Shown: piece after piece, positions 1 through 9,017 of the stretch
Position numbering within the stretch: position 1 is the first letter of the stretch
Layout of the letters: every line of letters begins with the position of its first letter
NCBI GenBank assembly: GCA_023475225.1
Contig: JAMCVK010000027.1
Location: forward strand, 1 to 50,491
DNA length: 50,491 nt
Direction of reading: 5' to 3'
DNA from: Chloroflexota bacterium
Lineage (GTDB): Bacteria; Chloroflexota; UBA6077; FW602-bin22; JAMCVK01
Position numbers and translations under genes: made by a program
Notes under the pieces: model-generated
The model's input: the letters and a program-made list of their open reading frames with translations, nothing else
What the model was told of the DNA's origin: nothing
The model's database searches: none

Positions 1-1566
1 GGCCAGCGGAGTATTCCCCACGCATGTGGGGGTGAACCGTACAGCGCTATCGTATGTTCATAAGTGTCATCGTATTCCCCACGCATGTGGGGGTGAACCG
101 TCGCATCCCCACTGGTAGGGCTTGTTCATAGCGTATTCCCCACGCATGTGGGGGTGAACCGCCTTGGCTGCAGCTAACGCTAAACAAGGCAATGTATTCC
201 CCACGCATGTGGGGGTGAACCGTTCTCGGCAGCGGTGCGTTTATACCTCCCGTTGTATTCCCCACGCATGTGGGGGTGAACCGCTTGAGTGAGGACAAGC
301 AGAAGATTCTCTCCAGTATTCCCCACGCATGTGGGGGTGAACCGTCGCATCCCCACTGGTAGGGCTTGTTCATAGCGTATTCCCCACGCATGTGGGGGTG
401 AACCGTGATTACACCAGGCCTCACCTACCCAGATGCAGTATTCCCCACGCATGTGGGGGTGAACCGGATTTGCGCTCAGGCTATCAACCGGCTATCACGT
501 ATTCCCCACGCATGTGGGGGTGAACCGCACAGTATTAATGACTGATAATACATGGGAGTGTATTCCCCACGCATGTGGGGGTGAACCGCGAGGATAAACA
601 GAAGATGCTGCCCAGGGAGGTATGTCCCCACGCATGTGGGGGTGAACCGTAGCCAGGAACGGAACTGCGCTATAGCTGAGAGTATTCCCCACGCATGTGG
701 GGGTGAACCGACATCGTGTCTGGTGCCGCTATCACGTTACTGGTATTCCCCACGCATGTGGGGGTGAACCGTTGGAAAGAGAAGTTGGCGACGGGCCAGC
801 GGAGTATTCCCCACGCATGTGGGGGTGAACCGTACAGCGCTATCGTATGTTCATAAGTGTCATCGTATTCCCCACGCATGTGGGGGTGAACCAGCGATGG
901 CGATCCTGATCGCTGATGGCGCCACGTATTCCCCACGCATGTGGGGGTGAACCGTGGTCTGGCTCACCACTCCGTCCCAACGGGTCGTATTCCCCACGCA
1001 TGTGGGGGTGAACCGTGTATCTCCCCGGGGGAGAGGCCACCCCGGAGGTATTCCCCACGCATGTGGGGGTGAACCGACATACCTCCCTGGGCAGATGGTA
1101 TTATTACCGTATTCCCCACGCATGTGGGGGTGAACCGTCGACTTGGCTGAGCTCACCCAGGCCCAGCGGGTATTCCCCACGCATGTGGGGGTGAACCGCG
1201 AGGATAAACAGAAGATGCTGCCCAGGTTGGGTATTCCCCACGCATGTGGGGGTGAACCGATATCCTCCGTGAACTGGAAGCATCTACCCCGGTATTCCCC
1301 ACGCATGTGGGGGTGAACCGCTTCAGGCTCAAGGGGAGCATGCTGGCCCGACGTATTCCCCACGCATGTGGGGGTGAACCGCTCCATCTTGCAGGCTCCG
1401 AGTGGCAGGTGCTGTATTCCCCACGCATGTGGGGGTGAACCGCAGCAGGAGCGCCCGCACGCCCCAAGCGGAGCCGTATTCCCCACGCATGTGGGGGTGA
1501 ACCGTACAATCTGGCCCAGATACTGGGCTACAAGGTCGTATTCCCCACGCATGTGGGGGTGAACCG
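1..1566 (+). CRISPR. Type I-E CRISPR array, partial (26 repeats in window)
   Basis: Twenty-six 29-nt repeats start at 11, 72, 133 and so on every 61 bases to 1414, then at 1476 and 1538. The repeat begins GTATTCCCCACGCATG and ends TGGGGGTGAACCG, a short hairpin with CCCCAC/GTGGGG arms. Its length, GAACCG end and 32-nt spacers (33 nt at 1443-1475 and 1505-1537) fit subtype I-E. Bases 1-10 are the end of another spacer, so the array continues to the left. In I-E arrays the leader lies on the side of the 5' end of the repeat, so leader and cas genes should be outside the window to the left; the sequence right of 1566 is not AT-rich. Repeat 621-649 has an altered 5' end (TATGT instead of GTATT) and repeat 865-893 ends in A instead of G. 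Spacers 40-71 and 833-864 are identical, as are 101-132 and 345-376. Confidence 0.98.
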
Positions 1567-1598
1567 TGGTCTAGCGCCGGTGTGAAGAGGTATGGTAG

Positions 1599-2114
1599 AT
1601 GCTCGAAGCCTACTTGGATATCGAGACTACAGGCCTATCCCCGATACGAGATTCTATCACTGTAATCGGCTTGTGTCTCGCCGATGATAGCCACTATAAA
1701 CTTATTCAGTTGGTTGGCGAAGGCATAACCAAGCATAACTTGCTCCAAGCGCTACAGGGAGTACAGGTGATATATACCTATAATGGCACTCAATTTGATC
1801 TCTCTTTTATCACCGTCTCACTGGGCATAGACCTAGACAAGCTGTGTAAGCATCATGACCTCATGTTGGATTGCTGGAAGAACGATTTCTACGGTGGATT
1901 CAAAGCTACGGAGGCGGCTCTGGGAATAAAGAGGCAACTGAAAGGCATCAATGGGGCGGAGGCGGTGAGACTGTGGCGGAAGTATAAGGTCGACCAGGAC
2001 CAAGAGTCTCTAGCCGTCTTGCTCCAATATAACAAGGAGGATGTACTTAACCTCAAGTTGCTTAAAGACAAGCTATATGCCGCCCGCCAGCATTGTGAAC
2101 CAAGTCCCCCCTGA
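1599..2114 (+). CDS. DEDDy-type RNase H-fold exonuclease-like protein (YprB-like)
   Basis: A 171-residue protein with the motifs of DnaQ-like 3'-5' exonucleases: Exo I DIETTGL (D7, E9), Exo II YNGTQFD (D67) and Exo III YNKED (Y144, D148). The four acidic residues plus tyrosine make it a probable active DEDDy nuclease acting on single-stranded DNA or RNA. No other domain is present, so it resembles the stand-alone RNase_H_2/YprB group rather than a polymerase subunit. The ATG at 1599 is preceded by an AGAGG element at about 1585-1589. It starts 33 bases after the last CRISPR repeat, at the presumed trailer end, and reads in the same direction. It is not a known core cas gene, and a role in CRISPR biology is only a guess from position. 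The 270 bases after it, up to aroQ, hold no gene that I can see. Confidence 0.8.
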   Translation: MLEAYLDIETTGLSPIRDSITVIGLCLADDSHYKLIQLVGEGITKHNLLQALQGVQVIYTYNGTQFDLSFITVSLGIDLDKLCKHHDLMLDCWKNDFYGGFKATEAALGIKRQLKGINGAEAVRLWRKYKVDQDQESLAVLLQYNKEDVLNLKLLKDKLYAARQHCEPSPP

Positions 2115-2386
2115 TCAATATTCTGGCGGAATGTACAATCTCCATCATTTGATGAATCGCACGAACCCCGAAAAACGGTTCTGCACTACTAAGTGGAAAA
2201 AGGCTAATTGAATAGCACCCGCTGACCTCTGTAGCCTTTGGTCGGTGAAAAACTCAAAGTAAAGGAGGTCAAGGCGATCCTTCGACTTTATTTACAGCGA
2301 CTTCTGGCACATTCTAAACCTCCCCCTGGGGGCTTCCCCTTTTGGGTCCTCTGCTATTCGACTCTCGGCGCCGGAGTGATGCTGAG

Positions 2387-2830
2387 TTAGGCTGAAGGTC
2401 TCAATTTGTTGAGGAGAGCGCGCAGCCCCAGCTCGTAGCTCTGCCAGCCAAAGCCACTGATTTGGCCGAGGCAAACGGGAGCAATTACAGAGTGGTGGCG
2501 GAATTCCTCCCGGGCAAAAATGTTTGAGAGATGCACCTCTACCGTTGGTAAACCTGAGGCGGCGATGGCGTCCCGAATAGCATAGCTATAGTGGGTGAAG
2601 GCGCCGGGGTTGATCACCACGCCCTCTGCCCAATCCATCGCCGCTTGGATGGCCTCAACCAGCTCCCCCTCATGGTTAGACTGGGTGCAACGCAGCTCGA
2701 TACCGTTCTCCAGCGCAAAACGATTCAGCCTTTCGTCGATCTCCTCCAAGGTCTGGCCACCGTAGATATTTGGTTCGCGTTTCCCCAGAAGGTTGAGATT
2801 TGGCCCATGAATGACGATTATCCTAGGCAC
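2387..2830 (-). CDS. aroQ: 3-dehydroquinate dehydratase, type II
   Basis: Cytoplasmic enzyme converting 3-dehydroquinate to 3-dehydroshikimate, the third step of the shikimate pathway. The 147-residue length is normal for the dodecameric type II enzyme. Family motifs are present in order: [14 protein letters not shown] near residues 8-20 followed by the catalytic tyrosine at about 23, [11 protein letters not shown] in the middle, and [14 protein letters not shown] with its histidine. The start is a GTG whose codon overlaps the aroB stop by 8 bases (GTGCCTAG), indicating translational coupling. It is the last gene of the aroK-aroB-aroQ set. Confidence 0.96.
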   Translation of the reverse strand: MPRIIVIHGPNLNLLGKREPNIYGGQTLEEIDERLNRFALENGIELRCTQSNHEGELVEAIQAAMDWAEGVVINPGAFTHYSYAIRDAIAASGLPTVEVHLSNIFAREEFRHHSVIAPVCLGQISGFGWQSYELGLRALLNKLRPSA

Positions 2831-3902
2831 TGCTGTTACCCCCCTTGAGAGCTATCCTATGTAGACAGCGTTGAATGATGTCTTCCGGTACATCATCTGT
2901 GATAACGACCTCGCCGATACGTTTCGGCAAGATGAAACGTAACTTGCCCTCTCGTCTTTTCTTGTCAACGGCCATGGCCTCCCATACCGTGTGGGGATCG
3001 ACGCTGATACTTACGGGTAGGTCGAATTGGAGCAGTAGACGGCGCAGGCGCCCCTCTACATCGGGTGGACACAGATGCATCTCCTGGGCTATCTGAGCGG
3101 CGGCGACCATCCCGATGCTCACTGCCTCACCATGCCGCAAGCGAAAGCTGGTTGCTGTCTCCAGAGCATGGCCGATGGTGTGTCCAAAGTTAAGGATGGC
3201 CCGCAGGTCCCTCTCAAAGGGGTCGGTTGTGACCACCTTCACCTTAATGGCTACTGTTTCCCTGATCACGTCTTCCAGAGGTTCATGTCCTTGCCTCTCC
3301 AGGTGCTCAAAGAGGGCGGAAGATTGTATAACAGCTGATTTGATCACCTCGGCCATACCGCAGCGCCATTCCTGGGGTGGCAGAGTCTGCAATACGTTGG
3401 GATCGGTTACGACCAGCCTTGGTTGATAGAAGGCGCCGATAATGTTCTTGGACCCTCCATAATCGATGGCTACCTTACCACCGATGCTGGCGTCTACCTG
3501 AGCCAATAAGGTTGTCGGTACCTGGACGAACGGGAGGCCACGCATATAGGTAGCGGCAACGAAGCCGGCCAGATCCCCGATGACACCCCCGCCTAAGGCC
3601 AGGGCAGTGGCCGTCCGGTCCAGGCGGAGGGCGAGGAAACGGTCGTAGAGCTGGGTGGTCGTAGTCAGGTTTTTATGCTTCTCACCATCAGGAACCTCGC
3701 AGAAATTGGGATGGAATCCTGCCTGGCGAAGGCTCTGTTCTACGTTTGTCCTATACAGGGAAGCGACGATTGGGTTAGTGATTATGGCCACATTCTTGCC
3801 CAGCTGATGCTGGTGGAGGAGCTCTCCTAGTTGGGCAAGCAATCCCTTCCCCACATAGACCTTATAGCCACCTTGGGGCAGGTCGACATCAAAAACGGTC
3901 AC
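2823..3902 (-). CDS. aroB: 3-dehydroquinate synthase
   Basis: Converts DAHP to 3-dehydroquinate using NAD and a divalent metal, the second shikimate-pathway step. The 359-residue protein has the dinucleotide-binding run [14 protein letters not shown] near residue 105, the substrate/metal segment [14 protein letters not shown], and the zinc-ligand motif [13 protein letters not shown] around residue 245. It starts with GTG at 3902, overlapping the aroK stop by four bases, and ends inside the aroQ start, so the three aro genes form a tight operon. No DAHP synthase, aroE, aroA or aroC is in the window. Confidence 0.97.
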   Translation of the reverse strand: MTVFDVDLPQGGYKVYVGKGLLAQLGELLHQHQLGKNVAIITNPIVASLYRTNVEQSLRQAGFHPNFCEVPDGEKHKNLTTTTQLYDRFLALRLDRTATALALGGGVIGDLAGFVAATYMRGLPFVQVPTTLLAQVDASIGGKVAIDYGGSKNIIGAFYQPRLVVTDPNVLQTLPPQEWRCGMAEVIKSAVIQSSALFEHLERQGHEPLEDVIRETVAIKVKVVTTDPFERDLRAILNFGHTIGHALETATSFRLRHGEAVSIGMVAAAQIAQEMHLCPPDVEGRLRRLLLQFDLPVSISVDPHTVWEAMAVDKKRREGKLRFILPKRIGEVVITDDVPEDIIQRCLHRIALKGGNSSA

Positions 3903-4471
3903 TTTGTCTCACCCTCGGTCGCTTCCTTATAAGCACGAATCACCTGCGTGGCTACCTCATCAATGCTGCAGCCGGTGGTATCAATCTGAAGGGGGAATTG
4001 TTTATAGAGAGGTGATCGCTCCTTTAAGAGGGCCTTTATGCGGGCCATCTTGTCGCCACGAAGGAGGGGACGATCCTCCATGTCCTCTAAGCGGCGGGCA
4101 ACCTCCTCCGGGCTACAGGTGAGACAGATGATGATCCCATTTTGGGAAAGGGCCTCGCGGTTCTCCTGGAAGAGTAGCGTCCCACCACCGGTGGCGATGA
4201 CGGTATCCGTTCGTTGAGCCAGTTCCCGCGCCATCTGCTTCTCCTTTTCGCGAAAAGTGGGCTCGCCGTAGCGCGCAAATATCTCGGGGATGCTCATGCC
4301 TGAACGTTGTTCGATCAGGAAGTCCATATCGACGAAATGCATCTGCAACTGTCGCGCGACACGCAGTCCTATGGTGGTCTTCCCCGTTCCCATAAAACCG
4401 GTGATGACCACGTTCTTGCGTCCTGAAACCAGCCTCTCGGGGCTGGCTGTTTCGCCTTTTGTATTTTCCAT
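3899..4471 (-). CDS. aroK: Shikimate kinase
   Basis: Phosphorylates shikimate at the 3-OH with ATP. The P-loop GFMGTGKT lies at residues 25-32, the shikimate/Mg motif DMD follows near residue 49, and the GGGT substrate loop and lid region (RPLL) are present. At 190 residues it is slightly longer than the usual 165-175 because of about 20 extra residues at the N terminus. A later start is possible, but no clearly better site is seen. First gene of the aroKBQ operon, 32 bases downstream of the crotonase gene on the same strand. Confidence 0.95.
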   Translation of the reverse strand: MENTKGETASPERLVSGRKNVVITGFMGTGKTTIGLRVARQLQMHFVDMDFLIEQRSGMSIPEIFARYGEPTFREKEKQMARELAQRTDTVIATGGGTLLFQENREALSQNGIIICLTCSPEEVARRLEDMEDRPLLRGDKMARIKALLKERSPLYKQFPLQIDTTGCSIDEVATQVIRAYKEATEGETK

Positions 4472-4503
4472 ACGATTTTCACCAAGGTCATTGTAGCGTA
4501 TCC

Positions 4504-5289
4504 TTAACGCCCTTTAAAGGTCGGACGACGTTTTTCGAGGAAAGCGCTCATCCCCTCCAGACGGTCCTCCGTAGCACAGACGAGGCCGAACTGTGCGGCT
4601 TCAAAGGCACAGCCACGTTCGAGATCCATCTCCAAGCCAGTGTTGATCGTTCTCTTGGCCAAGGCCACGGCCAGGGGAGCCTTGCTGGCGATGGTCTTAG
4701 CGATGCTTTTCGCTGTCGCCAATAACTCTGCTGCGGGCACCACCTTATCTACAAGCCCAATGCGTAATGCCTCCTGAGCATCGATGATCTCACCGCTGAG
4801 GATCAACAACTTAGCCTTTCCCAGGCCGACGAGGCGAGGCAACCGCTGCGTGCCACCCCAGCCCGGGATGATGCCCAGATTGATCTCCGGTTGGCCAAAC
4901 TTGGCCGTATCAGCGGCTATGCGGATGTCACCGGCCATGGCCAGTTCACAACCACCGCCCAGGGTGTAGCCGTTCAGAGCCATGATCACCGGCTTGCTGA
5001 GGTGCTCGATCTTGAAGAGGACCAGGTGTCCCTCTCTGGATTTTGCTTCCCCTGCCGAGGCCGAGGGTATGGCCCGCAGTTCGTTGATGTCTGCTCCGGC
5101 AACAAAAGCCTTTTCACCTGCTCCCGTTATGACTATGGCTCGAATGTCCTCAACAGATTCCAGTTCAGCGAGGGCCTGCATCATTTCAGCGAGAGTGGCG
5201 CTATTCAGGGTGTTGAGCACCTGGGGGCGATTGATGGTGATCACGGCGATGTTCTCTTCACGCTCGATAAGGATATTCTCGTAGGGCAT
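4504..5289 (-). CDS. Enoyl-CoA hydratase (crotonase family)
   Basis: A 261-residue crotonase-fold protein, the standard length for short-chain enoyl-CoA hydratases. Oxyanion-hole segments AGADINEL and NGYTLGGGCELAMAGD are present, as is the catalytic-glutamate region FGQPEINLGIIPGWGGTQRLPR, which carries the two glutamates typical of true hydratases. It likely hydrates trans-2-enoyl-CoA (crotonyl-CoA type) in beta-oxidation or butyrate-type metabolism. An AAGGAG element precedes the ATG. It is divergent from the fixABCX operon, whose products accept electrons from acyl-CoA or NADH oxidation, so a link to fatty-acid or amino-acid oxidation is plausible. The exact substrate cannot be read from sequence. 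Confidence 0.9.
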   Translation of the reverse strand: MPYENILIEREENIAVITINRPQVLNTLNSATLAEMMQALAELESVEDIRAIVITGAGEKAFVAGADINELRAIPSASAGEAKSREGHLVLFKIEHLSKPVIMALNGYTLGGGCELAMAGDIRIAADTAKFGQPEINLGIIPGWGGTQRLPRLVGLGKAKLLILSGEIIDAQEALRIGLVDKVVPAAELLATAKSIAKTIASKAPLAVALAKRTINTGLEMDLERGCAFEAAQFGLVCATEDRLEGMSAFLEKRRPTFKGR

Positions 5290-5460
5290 CGCTGTTTCTC
5301 CTTACAATGGGATGGCTAAATTTTATCCAGGGTGTTCGATCAGGAAAGGGGATCAGACTGACAGCCAGGGGTATGATAACACATAACAGGAACAGTTTAA
5401 AGGTAGTGTGCTCGTCCAGATGGCTCCCCCAAGTTGTCTATCCAAACATTCCCTTCAAGA

Positions 5461-5490
5461 TTGACTACGAACGTGGCACTATGCTATAAA
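5461..5490 (+). promoter_or_regulatory. Sigma-70-type promoter of the fixABCX operon
   Basis: TTGACT at 5461-5466 and TATAAA at 5485-5490 are separated by 18 bases, placing the start of transcription near 5497, about 35 bases before the fixA ATG. It is the best -35/-10 pair in the 243-base divergent intergenic region. Confidence 0.7.
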
Positions 5491-5492
5491 AT

Positions 5493-5510
5493 GGTGGCCA
5501 TATGACCACC
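5493..5510. promoter_or_regulatory. Palindromic operator candidate over the fixABCX transcription start
   Basis: The 18-base GGTGGCCATATGACCACC matches its own reverse complement at 16 of 18 positions (GGTGG/CCACC arms around an ATAT centre). It begins 2 bases after the -10 element, so a dimeric regulator bound here would block transcription. The regulator is unknown. Confidence 0.45.
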
Positions 5511-5532
5511 CACAAAGGTAAGAGAGGAAGAG

Positions 5533-6366
5533 ATGCATGCCGTAGTATGTATAAAACAGGTTCCGGACACAACTGAGGTGAGGATTGATCCAGTCACTAA
5601 CACGCTGCGACGTGAGGGGGTACCATCCATTGTCAACCCCTACGATATGCACGCTGTTGAGGAGGCCCTGAGACTGAAGGATAGGTTTGGTGGCAAAGTT
5701 ACGGCCATCTCGATGGGTCCCCCCCAGGCTAAAGAGGCGATCCGGAAGGTTGTCTCCCTTGGGGTTGACGTCGGTATTCTCCTCACTGACCGAGCCTTCG
5801 CCGGCTCTGACACTCTGTCCACCTCTTACATCCTATCCCAGGCGATTAAGCGCGTTGGCGAAGAGGAAGAGGTAGGCATCGTCTTCTGTGGCAAGCAGGC
5901 TATAGATGGGGATACGGCCCAGGTTGGGCCGGGTATCGCCACTCGGCTCGGACTATCCCAGCTCACCTACGTCTTGAAGATCGACTGGATCGACTTTGCT
6001 AAGAGGGAGATTCAGGCACAGCGCCTCATGGAAGGAGGGAGGGAGATTGTCAAGACGAAGCTACCTGCTCTTCTGACGATAGTTAAGGAGGCCAACGAGA
6101 TACGGTATGCCTCGTTGCGCGGACTGCTCAGGGCGATGCGCTATGAACCTCTCATCTGGACAAAGGATTCCTTGGAACTGGATCTTAACCAATGTGGATT
6201 GAAGGGTTCGCCAACTGCCGTTAGGCGTATCTTTGCCCCACCGGCCAGGGAGGGCCCAGCGGAGATAATACCAGGTGACGACCCCGAGAAGACGGCGGCC
6301 ACGCTGGTGAGCGATCTGCTCAAGCGTAAGATCATCGGCCTACCGGCTACAGAGGAAGCCGCTTAA
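5533..6366 (+). CDS. fixA: Electron transfer flavoprotein beta subunit (FixA/EtfB)
   Basis: The small ETF subunit, binding AMP or a second FAD in bifurcating types, that pairs with FixB to move electrons between a dehydrogenase or NADH and the FixC quinone oxidoreductase. The 277-residue protein shows the family start MHAVVCIKQVPDTTEV, the conserved NPYDMHAVEEALRLKD, and the AIDGDTAQVGPGIA loop followed by the signature region ELPALLTI-like KTKLPALLTIVKEANEIRYAS. GAGGAAGAG lies just before the ATG. It is the first gene of fixABCX, 16 bases before fixB. Confidence 0.95.
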   Translation: MHAVVCIKQVPDTTEVRIDPVTNTLRREGVPSIVNPYDMHAVEEALRLKDRFGGKVTAISMGPPQAKEAIRKVVSLGVDVGILLTDRAFAGSDTLSTSYILSQAIKRVGEEEEVGIVFCGKQAIDGDTAQVGPGIATRLGLSQLTYVLKIDWIDFAKREIQAQRLMEGGREIVKTKLPALLTIVKEANEIRYASLRGLLRAMRYEPLIWTKDSLELDLNQCGLKGSPTAVRRIFAPPAREGPAEIIPGDDPEKTAATLVSDLLKRKIIGLPATEEAA

Positions 6367-6382
6367 AGCAGGAGGAGTAATA

Positions 6383-7657
6383 TTGAGGGCAAAGAGGAAA
6401 CCTGTCGAAGTTATTAAGGCCAAATGCATTGGCTGTGGGTTATGTATAGACGCCTGCCGTTTTGATGCCCTCTCTCTCGAGGAGGGCATCGCCGTGCTTA
6501 AGGAAGAGCTGTGTACCGCCTGCGGGCTGTGCCTGAAGGTCTGTCCCGCTGATGCCCTCTATCTTGAACGCCCGCCTAAGAAAGAGCGGCGGGAAAGGGT
6601 AGAGGTGGTAGAAGAGGGGGCCCCCTCTCCATTGGACGCATACAAAGGCGTCTGGGTCTTCATCGAACAAATGGAGGGCAAGGCTGCGCGGGTAGGCTGG
6701 GAGCTGCTGGGTGAGGGACGAAAACTGGCCGATCAACTGGGGGTTGGACTGGCTGGCGTGATCCTTGGGCACGATGTGACCAGGATGGCCAATGAGACCT
6801 TCGCTTATAGGGCAGACCTGGTCTATCTGGTCGATGATCCTGTGTTGCATCACTACCGAACACAACCGTATGCCCATGCCCTGGTATCGCTCGTTAAGCG
6901 TCATAAACCGGAGATCGTCCTTCTGGGGGCGACAAGCCTGGGACGCGACCTGGCTGGTGCTGTGGCTACCGAGCTGGGCACTGGATTGACGGCTGACTGT
7001 ACTGGGCTAGAGATCGACCCAGAGACGAGGCTCCTGATGCAAACCCGACCGGCCTTCGGGGGCAATATTATGGCCACCATCCTTACGGCCCAGCATCGTC
7101 CTCAGATGGCCACCGTCCGGCCGAGGGTTATGCGCATGCCTCAGAGGGATTCCTCCCGGCAGGGGCAGATCATTCGAGAGCCTTTGAATCTCATGGAAGA
7201 GCAGGTGGTCTCTAAGATAGTCGATTTCGCCCGGGACGAAAAAGACGCTGTCCACCTGGCAGATGCGGAGGTCATCGTCTCTGGAGGACGTGGACTGGGT
7301 AGCCCTAAGAATTTTGCCTTGATTGAGGAACTGGCCGACGCCTTGGGTGGAGTGGTGGGGGCCTCAAGAGCTGCGGTTGACGCTGGGTGGATTTCACACG
7401 ATCATCAGGTGGGGCAGACGGGACAGACTGTTCGCCCGAAGCTCTACGTGGCCGTGGGCATCTCCGGAGCTATCCAGCACCTGGTCGGCATGCAGACCTC
7501 GGATGTCATCGTGGCCATAAACAAAGACCCGAATGCGCCTATCTTCAAGGTGGCCACCTACGGCATCGTCGGCGACCTCTTCAAGGTTGTGCCAGCCTTA
7601 GCGGCCGAGGCGCGAGCTAGGTTGAATGGCGGGTCCGGAAGCAAAAAGGCAGAGTAA
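6383..7657 (+). CDS. fixB: Electron transfer flavoprotein alpha subunit with N-terminal 2x[4Fe-4S] ferredoxin domain (FixB/EtfA)
   Basis: The large FAD-binding ETF subunit. The first 60 residues are a bacterial-type ferredoxin with two CxxCxxCxxxC clusters (C15, C18, C21, C25 and C44, C47, C50, C54), followed by the ETF alpha domain and the FAD-binding C terminus with [43 protein letters not shown] and the final [10 protein letters not shown]. At 424 residues it exceeds plain EtfA (about 320) by this fusion. The start is TTG at 6383 after a strong GGAGGAG. Its extra clusters could accept low-potential electrons in flavin-based bifurcation together with FixX. Such ferredoxin-fused EtfA proteins are known in anaerobes. 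Confidence 0.95.
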   Translation: MRAKRKPVEVIKAKCIGCGLCIDACRFDALSLEEGIAVLKEELCTACGLCLKVCPADALYLERPPKKERRERVEVVEEGAPSPLDAYKGVWVFIEQMEGKAARVGWELLGEGRKLADQLGVGLAGVILGHDVTRMANETFAYRADLVYLVDDPVLHHYRTQPYAHALVSLVKRHKPEIVLLGATSLGRDLAGAVATELGTGLTADCTGLEIDPETRLLMQTRPAFGGNIMATILTAQHRPQMATVRPRVMRMPQRDSSRQGQIIREPLNLMEEQVVSKIVDFARDEKDAVHLADAEVIVSGGRGLGSPKNFALIEELADALGGVVGASRAAVDAGWISHDHQVGQTGQTVRPKLYVAVGISGAIQHLVGMQTSDVIVAINKDPNAPIFKVATYGIVGDLFKVVPALAAEARARLNGGSGSKKAE

Positions 7658-7718
7658 GGACACCGAAAGCATTGCTACAGGTGTTGAGGATTGATTCCAA
7701 ATCGGCATGGAGGGATAA

Positions 7719-9017
7719 GTGGAAGAGGAGAAATTTGATGTAATCGTGGTGGGCGCCGGGCCATCTGGAATTGCTGCGGCCTACGCTCTGGCTAAGGCTG
7801 GCTTACAGGTGGTCGTCTTTGAGCGTGGCGATTACCCCGGGAGTAAGAACGTGATGGGAGGGGTGCTCTACCGCCAGCCAACGGAGGCGCTCATCCCTCA
7901 GTTCTGGAAAGAGGCGCCCTTGGAGCGCCAGGTCGTCGAACAGCAGCGGTGGATCATGACTGAGGATTCGGCTGTGATCTTCAGTTATCGTAGCCAGCGT
8001 TTCGCCCAGGAACCATACAACGCCTTCACCGTCTTGCGGGCGAAGTTCGATTCCTGGCTGGCCAACAAAGCCACGGAAGCTGGCGCCTTGCTGATCACCG
8101 AGACGGTCGTCGAAGACGTCATTTGGCAGAATGGTAAAGTGGTGGGAGTGCGCACCGGGCGAGCCGAGGGGGATCTTTACGCCGATGTCGTTGTGGCCGC
8201 TGATGGGGTCAACTCGCTCCTGGCCAAGAAGGCTGGCCTGCACACCGAACTGTCACCGCAGCAGGTCTCCTTGACGGTAAAGGAGATTATTGCCCTGCCC
8301 AAGGAGAAGATCGAGGATCGCTTCAGTCTGGAGGGCGATGAAGGGGCGACGATCGAGCTCTATGGCCAGGCGACCAAGGGCATGACTGGCAACGGCTTCA
8401 TTTACGCTAACAAGGAGTCGCTCTCCCTTGGAGTCGGGGTTATGCTCTCCGATTTCGTCAAGAGAGAAATCTCTCCCTATGACCTTATCGAAGAGATGAA
8501 GTCCCATCCGCTGGTGCAGCGCCTGATCGCCGGTGGGGAGCCAAAGGAGTACATGGCCCACCTCATTCCGGAGGGCGGCTACAAGGCCATCCCAAAGCTC
8601 TACACCGATGGACTGCTCGTCGTCGGCGATGCGGCGCAGCTGGTCAACAGCCTCTTTCGAGAGGGCTCAAACTTGGCGATGACTTCGGGGCGTCTGGCCG
8701 CTGAGGCGATCCTGCGGGCGAAGGAAAGGGGTGATTTCTCAGCGCAAAGTCTCTCTTTCTACCAGCGCCTATTGCAGGAGAGCTTCGTGCTGAAGGATCT
8801 GAAGCAGTACGAGTCTGCCACCGAATTTATGGAATCTAATCCACATTTTCTTTCCCTTTACCCCCAGCTGCTGAATGAGGCTGCCCATGAGCTGACCCTG
8901 GTTGATAGCGTTCCTAAGAAACAAAAACAGAAAGCGATTATAAGGAACGTACGCCGCCACAGGTCCTTGTGGCAGCTGGCTAAAGATGCCTATAACGCAT
9001 GGAGGGCCTTCGCATGA
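7719..9017 (+). CDS. fixC: FixC/ETF-quinone oxidoreductase-like flavoprotein
   Basis: A 432-residue flavoprotein of the FixC family that takes electrons from FixAB and passes them to quinone. An N-terminal FAD-binding Rossmann motif (DVIVVGAGPSGIAAAYAL, glycines near residues 12-17) is followed by GDYPGSKNVMGG, typical of FixC, and the GLLVVGDAAQLVNS segment that binds FAD in the C-terminal half. No transmembrane helix is evident, so it should be a peripheral membrane protein. The start is GTG at 7719, after GGAGG. Its stop overlaps the fixX start (ATGA), which indicates coupling. Confidence 0.94.
   Translation: MEEEKFDVIVVGAGPSGIAAAYALAKAGLQVVVFERGDYPGSKNVMGGVLYRQPTEALIPQFWKEAPLERQVVEQQRWIMTEDSAVIFSYRSQRFAQEPYNAFTVLRAKFDSWLANKATEAGALLITETVVEDVIWQNGKVVGVRTGRAEGDLYADVVVAADGVNSLLAKKAGLHTELSPQQVSLTVKEIIALPKEKIEDRFSLEGDEGATIELYGQATKGMTGNGFIYANKESLSLGVGVMLSDFVKREISPYDLIEEMKSHPLVQRLIAGGEPKEYMAHLIPEGGYKAIPKLYTDGLLVVGDAAQLVNSLFREGSNLAMTSGRLAAEAILRAKERGDFSAQSLSFYQRLLQESFVLKDLKQYESATEFMESNPHFLSLYPQLLNEAAHELTLVDSVPKKQKQKAIIRNVRRHRSLWQLAKDAYNAWRAFA

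Noticed and set aside
47-1562. Many open frames across the CRISPR array with HPHMRGEY- and GSPPHAWGI-type peptides
   Set aside because: They are translations of the 29-base repeats in different frames; no gene signals are present.
1567-2386. cas genes next to the array
   Set aside because: Only the DEDDy exonuclease-like gene is present; no Cas1, Cas2, Cas3 or Cascade motifs are found in the window.
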